From Actinomycetota bacterium (GTDB lineage Bacteria > Actinomycetota > Actinomycetes > S36-B12 > UBA5976): DNA of 18,644 nucleotides. A model generated the notes under the pieces. That model searched no databases, was not told the origin of the DNA, and was given only the letters and a program-made list of their open reading frames with translations. The position numbers were made by a program, and so were the translations under genes. Shown one piece after another: positions 15,923-18,644 of the stretch. The stretch is taken from assembly GCA_026392535.1 (NCBI GenBank), contig JAPLBX010000148.1:1-18644 (forward strand), in the 5' to 3' direction. Numbering within the stretch: the first letter of the stretch is position 1; every line of letters starts with the position of its first letter.

Positions 15923-17007
15923 TATGCGCCTGCAGAAGCTACGGAGTTAATAACTTCAACAATCTTTTCAAGATCACTTTGGGAAAGTGAAGGGTGAACC
16001 GGAAGTGACAGGCACTGCTTTGCGACCTGCTCCGTTACCGGAAGATCAAGCGTTAAACCGTATGAAGGTAGGCGATGGTTTGGAATTGGGTAATAAACAC
16101 CACTACCAATTCCACGCTTACCAATTTCTTCAGCAAACTTATCGCGGTCTTGGTCGACAACACGAATTGTGTACTGGTGGTAAACGTGAGTAGCACCTGG
16201 TGCAACCGGTGGAACTACTACACCCTTTAGATTGTCATCCAAGAACTTTGCGTTGTCTTGACGCTGCTTTGTCCAACCAGCAAGTTTCTTTAGCTGGACG
16301 CGACCAATTGCTGCGTGGATGTCGGTCATACGAGTGTTGTATCCAGCGATTTCGTTTTCGTAACGCTTCTCCATGCCCTGGTTACGAAGCAGTTTGGTTT
16401 TGCGAGCGATGTGATCGCAAGGTGTTGTGACCATTCCACCTTCACCAGACGTCATGTTCTTGGTTGGGTAGAACGAAAATGAAGCAGCGACGCCCCATGC
16501 GCCAACCGGAATGTCATCCAAAGCAGCAGCATGTGCTTGAGCGGCGTCTTCGAAAAGCAACAGGTTGTGGCGAGCAGCGATGTCTTTGTATTCACGCATC
16601 GCGGCCGGGTGACCATACAAGTGGACTGGCATTAGGGCGCGAGTGCGAGGAGTGATGGCTGCCTCGGCTGCCTTTGGATCCATGTTGAAGTAGTCCTGCT
16701 CGATGTCAGCAAAAACTGGAGTTCCGCCGGCAAGCACAACTGAGTTTGCAGTTGCTGCGAAGGTGAATGACGGAACAATAACTTCATCGCCAGCCTTGAT
16801 GCCTGCAGCAACAAACGCCATGTGGAGTGCTGAAGTTCCTGAATTCACCGCAATGCTGTGACGGCCAGAGACAAGCTCTGAGAATTCTGATTCAAATGCG
16901 GCAACTTCTGGACCGCCGGCGATCATGCCAGAACGCAGCACGCGGTCCACGGCTTCGCGTTCTTCGTCACCAATAATTGGTTTTGCGGCTGGAATCATTT
17001 CAGTCAT
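15922..17007 (-). CDS. wbpE: DegT/DnrJ/EryC1 PLP-dependent aminotransferase (WbpE type)
   Basis: The protein has 361 residues, usual for sugar aminotransferases. The motifs are MIPAAKPIIGDEE at the start, NSGTSALH (55-62, phosphate cup), VPSFTFAATANS (78-89), FEDAAQAHAA (152-161, with Asp154 for the PLP ring nitrogen) and SFYPTKNMTSGEGG (178-191), where Lys183 would form the internal aldimine. In the WbpE/WlbC role it moves an amino group from glutamate to C3 of the 3-keto sugar. The resulting 2-oxoglutarate serves WbpB, which explains why the two genes stay together. Start and stop are both overlapped: ATGA with wbpD (17004-17007) and TAATG with wbpB. A strong AGGAG sequence lies 5 bases before the ATG. 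Other DegT enzymes in glycan loci make different amino sugars, but the neighbours fit this one. Confidence 0.9.
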   Translation of the reverse strand: MTEMIPAAKPIIGDEEREAVDRVLRSGMIAGGPEVAAFESEFSELVSGRHSIAVNSGTSALHMAFVAAGIKAGDEVIVPSFTFAATANSVVLAGGTPVFADIEQDYFNMDPKAAEAAITPRTRALMPVHLYGHPAAMREYKDIAARHNLLLFEDAAQAHAAALDDIPVGAWGVAASFSFYPTKNMTSGEGGMVTTPCDHIARKTKLLRNQGMEKRYENEIAGYNTRMTDIHAAIGRVQLKKLAGWTKQRQDNAKFLDDNLKGVVVPPVAPGATHVYHQYTIRVVDQDRDKFAEEIGKRGIGSGVYYPIPNHRLPSYGLTLDLPVTEQVAKQCLSLPVHPSLSQSDLEKIVEVINSVASAGA

Positions 17008-17606
17008 GCGCTCTCCTCTTTAAGAGTGTCTGAATCAGTCTGGATATAAATTGCTCCAGTCTGAGGACACTTGTATTTGTTTTCTTCAATCTTTTCTAAC
17101 GGCACGCCAGCTTTGCCGACCCAGCCAATTCTTTTTGCAGGTACTCCAGCAACGAGTGCGAAATCCGGAACGTCACGAGTTACCACTGAACCAGCGGCAA
17201 CAAGAGTCCATGCACCGACAGTTACAGGTGCAACGCAAACAGACCGAGCACCAATAGATGCGCCTTGCTTGATGGTTACACCCACGGCTACCCAGTCATG
17301 GCCTGACTTAAGTTTGCCATCTGGAGTAATTGACCGTGGGTACTCATCGTTTGTGAGAACTACGGCAGGGCCAATGAAAACTCCGTCGGCGAGTTCGGCT
17401 GGTTCGTAAACAAGTGCGTAGTTTTGAACTTTGCAGTTGTCGCCCATCTTGACACCGGTCCCAATATATGCGCCTCGTCCAACAATGCAGTTTTCGCCCA
17501 TAACAACTTGCTCGCGAACCTGGGCATAGTGCCAAACTGACGCTGAGTCTGGAATTTTCGCGTCCGGACTTATGTCGGCTGTTGCATGGAGCATCGTGGG
17601 CTTCAC
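17004..17606 (-). CDS. wbpD: Left-handed beta-helix N-acetyltransferase (WbpD type)
   Basis: The protein has 200 residues from GTG 17606, or 196 from the in-frame ATG at 17594, which has a GAAG a few bases upstream. I keep the GTG start with reservation. The protein is made of hexapeptide repeats: HATADISPDAKIP, IVGRGAYIGTGVKMGDN (42-58), ADGVFIGPAVVLTND, GVTIKQGASIGARSVCVAPV and VAAGSVVTRDVPDFALVAGVPAKRIGWVG, the standard close of such enzymes. The C-terminal tail with KCPQTGAIY is usual in actinobacterial homologues. WbpD/WlbB transfers acetyl from acetyl-CoA to the 3-amino group, giving UDP-GlcNAc(3NAc)A; these enzymes work as trimers in the cytoplasm. It overlaps wbpE by ATGA, and 77 bases separate it from the upstream glycosyltransferase gene. 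Confidence 0.88.
   Translation of the reverse strand: MKPTMLHATADISPDAKIPDSASVWHYAQVREQVVMGENCIVGRGAYIGTGVKMGDNCKVQNYALVYEPAELADGVFIGPAVVLTNDEYPRSITPDGKLKSGHDWVAVGVTIKQGASIGARSVCVAPVTVGAWTLVAAGSVVTRDVPDFALVAGVPAKRIGWVGKAGVPLEKIEENKYKCPQTGAIYIQTDSDTLKEESA
17013..17017 (-). promoter_or_regulatory. Shine-Dalgarno AGGAG of wbpE, inside the end of wbpD
   Basis: On the minus strand AGGAG precedes the wbpE ATG by 5 bases and lies within the last codons of wbpD. With the ATGA overlap this shows that wbpD and wbpE are translated as a coupled pair. It is among the strongest Shine-Dalgarno sites in the window. Confidence 0.7.
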
Positions 17607-17636
17607 TTTCTGGAACTTGGCCTTAGGTACCCTTAA

Positions 17637-17642
17637 ATCGTA
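17637..17642 (-). promoter_or_regulatory. Possible -10 box (TACGAT) in the gap before wbpD
   Basis: TACGAT on the minus strand lies about 30 bases upstream of the GTG of wbpD and could start a wbpD-E-B transcript independent of the glycosyltransferase upstream. No good -35 is seen, so the evidence is weak. Confidence 0.22.
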
Positions 17643-17683
17643 GTGGTACGGGCCTTGGCGCCTCGCAATTCAGCCAAATCTGG

Positions 17684-18628
17684 CTATTTAGTGAGCCGCT
17701 TCACACGTGCTATCGCTGACCAATAAATTGGAGTCGAGATGGCTCTAGGCATTTGAAGCCAGGCTGATAAAGGTGACACACCGATGCCAGTAGCCATCTC
17801 ACTTAATGAATAGTCAGGGATTCGACGCATCCTCAATACAGTGAAAGCCCACCTCATAGCAGCCAAATAAGCGATACCTTTATCGGTTTCTTTAGAGGCC
17901 CCTGCGTGCTTACTCAAAAACAGTGCTTGGTCACGTAATTTGTGGCTATCGCGCCTGGACTTTGATCCTTCTACAACTCGGTATTTGCCCACGGACTTGG
18001 TTATGTACTTAAACTGGCTTGTTTTTGAGATTCTCAGCCAAAGATCGAAGTCTTCAGTCGTAATGCTTGAATCCCAGCCGCCGGCATCAACTACAGTCTT
18101 GGTTCTAATCAGGGTCATGCCACCCGGGATGAAGTTATTGAATTTAAGTAAGTCTTTAAATGGCTTGTTCGGAGTTTTGTATCTCGTAGAGACAGTCCCT
18201 TGCCAGGTATCTCGCGGGCGTGAAAATCCTAAAGAATCGCCTTGTTCGTCCATTACATCCAGGTCACCCCAAACAACATCGACCGAATCAGTGACCGAGT
18301 CGAACAAGTTTTCAATTGAGTTAGGTAGAAGCACATCATCTGCCGCTAGAACCAAGAGCCATTCGGTGCTCACTTCTTTGAGCGCTTGATTCAAACGTGC
18401 GGAAATTCCTAGGTTCTTTGCATCTTGAATAAAGCACTGAGCTTCAATTCCAGTTTCAGATATGAGGCGGCGCAGGTCTTCGACATCGGTCGGGGCTGAA
18501 CCATCGTCAACAACAATAACTTTTTCTGGAGACAAAGTTTGGTTTCGAATGCTTAAGAATGCATCTTTGATGAATCGCGCTTGATTGAAATTGACAACGA
18601 TAACGGTTACAGAGGCTGAGTTATTCAT
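17684..18628 (-). CDS. Family-2 (GT-A) glycosyltransferase
   Basis: The protein has 314 residues. The GT-A core is clear: VTVIVVNFNQARFI (7-20), VVDDGSAPT (39-47, nucleotide binding), NLGISARLNQAL (72-83), LAADDVLLPNSI (94-105, the DXD-type metal site), FIPGGMTLIR (166-175) and TEDFDLWLRIS (191-201), where the ED pair supplies the likely base. No membrane helix is evident in the core, so it is a cytoplasmic enzyme acting at the membrane face. The residues after about 225 are basic and may bind membrane or acceptor. It is the first minus-strand gene of the wbpD-E-B group, so it could be the transferase that uses the diacetamido uronic acid made here. That is inference from position only. The start is close to the window edge, with GAGG 10 bases upstream as a weak Shine-Dalgarno sequence. 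Confidence 0.87.
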   Translation of the reverse strand: MNNSASVTVIVVNFNQARFIKDAFLSIRNQTLSPEKVIVVDDGSAPTDVEDLRRLISETGIEAQCFIQDAKNLGISARLNQALKEVSTEWLLVLAADDVLLPNSIENLFDSVTDSVDVVWGDLDVMDEQGDSLGFSRPRDTWQGTVSTRYKTPNKPFKDLLKFNNFIPGGMTLIRTKTVVDAGGWDSSITTEDFDLWLRISKTSQFKYITKSVGKYRVVEGSKSRRDSHKLRDQALFLSKHAGASKETDKGIAYLAAMRWAFTVLRMRRIPDYSLSEMATGIGVSPLSAWLQMPRAISTPIYWSAIARVKRLTK

Positions 18629-18644
18629 GACGATCTAGCCTCAC

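Noticed and set aside
17672..17685. AGCCA-AATC-TGGCT hairpin before wbpD, as a terminator
   Set aside because: The stem is only 5 bases, there is no T tract on the minus strand, and it overlaps the stop codon of the upstream gene in the same transcription direction.

Overview
The window is a surface-polysaccharide (O-antigen, capsule or glycoprotein-glycan type) biosynthesis region. Genes are densely packed on both strands and there is no RNA gene, insertion sequence, CRISPR array or gene-free stretch above 300 bases. Several things suggest a small-genome, low-GC planktonic actinobacterium (Nanopelagicales/acI-like). Base composition is moderate (hand-counted lines run from about 33 to 53 % GC), intergenic gaps are very short, TTG and GTG starts occur, and several starts carry a TANNNT box 6-7 bases upstream, the arrangement typical of leaderless actinobacterial transcripts. 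The assignment is inference; no taxonomic marker gene is present.

Layout, left to right. (1) Bases 1-111, minus strand: the first 37 codons of a family-2 glycosyltransferase cut by the window edge. (2) Bases 168-2825, plus strand: a polytopic GT-C-like membrane protein split by a frameshift, then a polyprenyl-phosphate sugar synthase-like GT2 that lacks about 28 internal residues. (3) Bases 2829-4727, minus strand: a two-domain membrane acyltransferase (acyltransferase-3 plus SGNH). (4) Bases 4838-8697, plus strand: three consecutive GT-B glycosyltransferases. (5) Bases 8701-9993, minus strand: a UDP-sugar 6-dehydrogenase. (6) Bases 10106-14923, plus strand: an AsnB/WbpS-type amidotransferase, a WbpI-type 2-epimerase and a PglK/MsbA-like ABC exporter split by a frameshift. 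(7) Bases 14954-18628, minus strand: GT2, then wbpD, wbpE and wbpB, with the last three translationally overlapped. A bidirectional terminator separates (6) and (7).

How the genes fit together. Dehydrogenase (WbpA), 3-oxidoreductase (WbpB), aminotransferase (WbpE), N-acetyltransferase (WbpD) and 2-epimerase (WbpI) are exactly the five steps known to convert UDP-GlcNAc to UDP-2,3-diacetamido-2,3-dideoxy-D-mannuronic acid. The AsnB-like protein lying between two of these genes probably amidates a uronic acid of the same glycan. The GTs would assemble the repeat, the acyltransferase would decorate it, and the ABC protein would flip it. No polymerase, Wzx flippase or initiating phosphoglycosyltransferase is seen, so the locus continues outside the window.

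The most notable anomalies are three lesions: two single-base frameshifts and one in-frame deletion, all in membrane-step genes (GT-C-like protein, lipid-linked sugar synthase, flippase). They are either real decay or variation, or (for the two indels) assembly errors.
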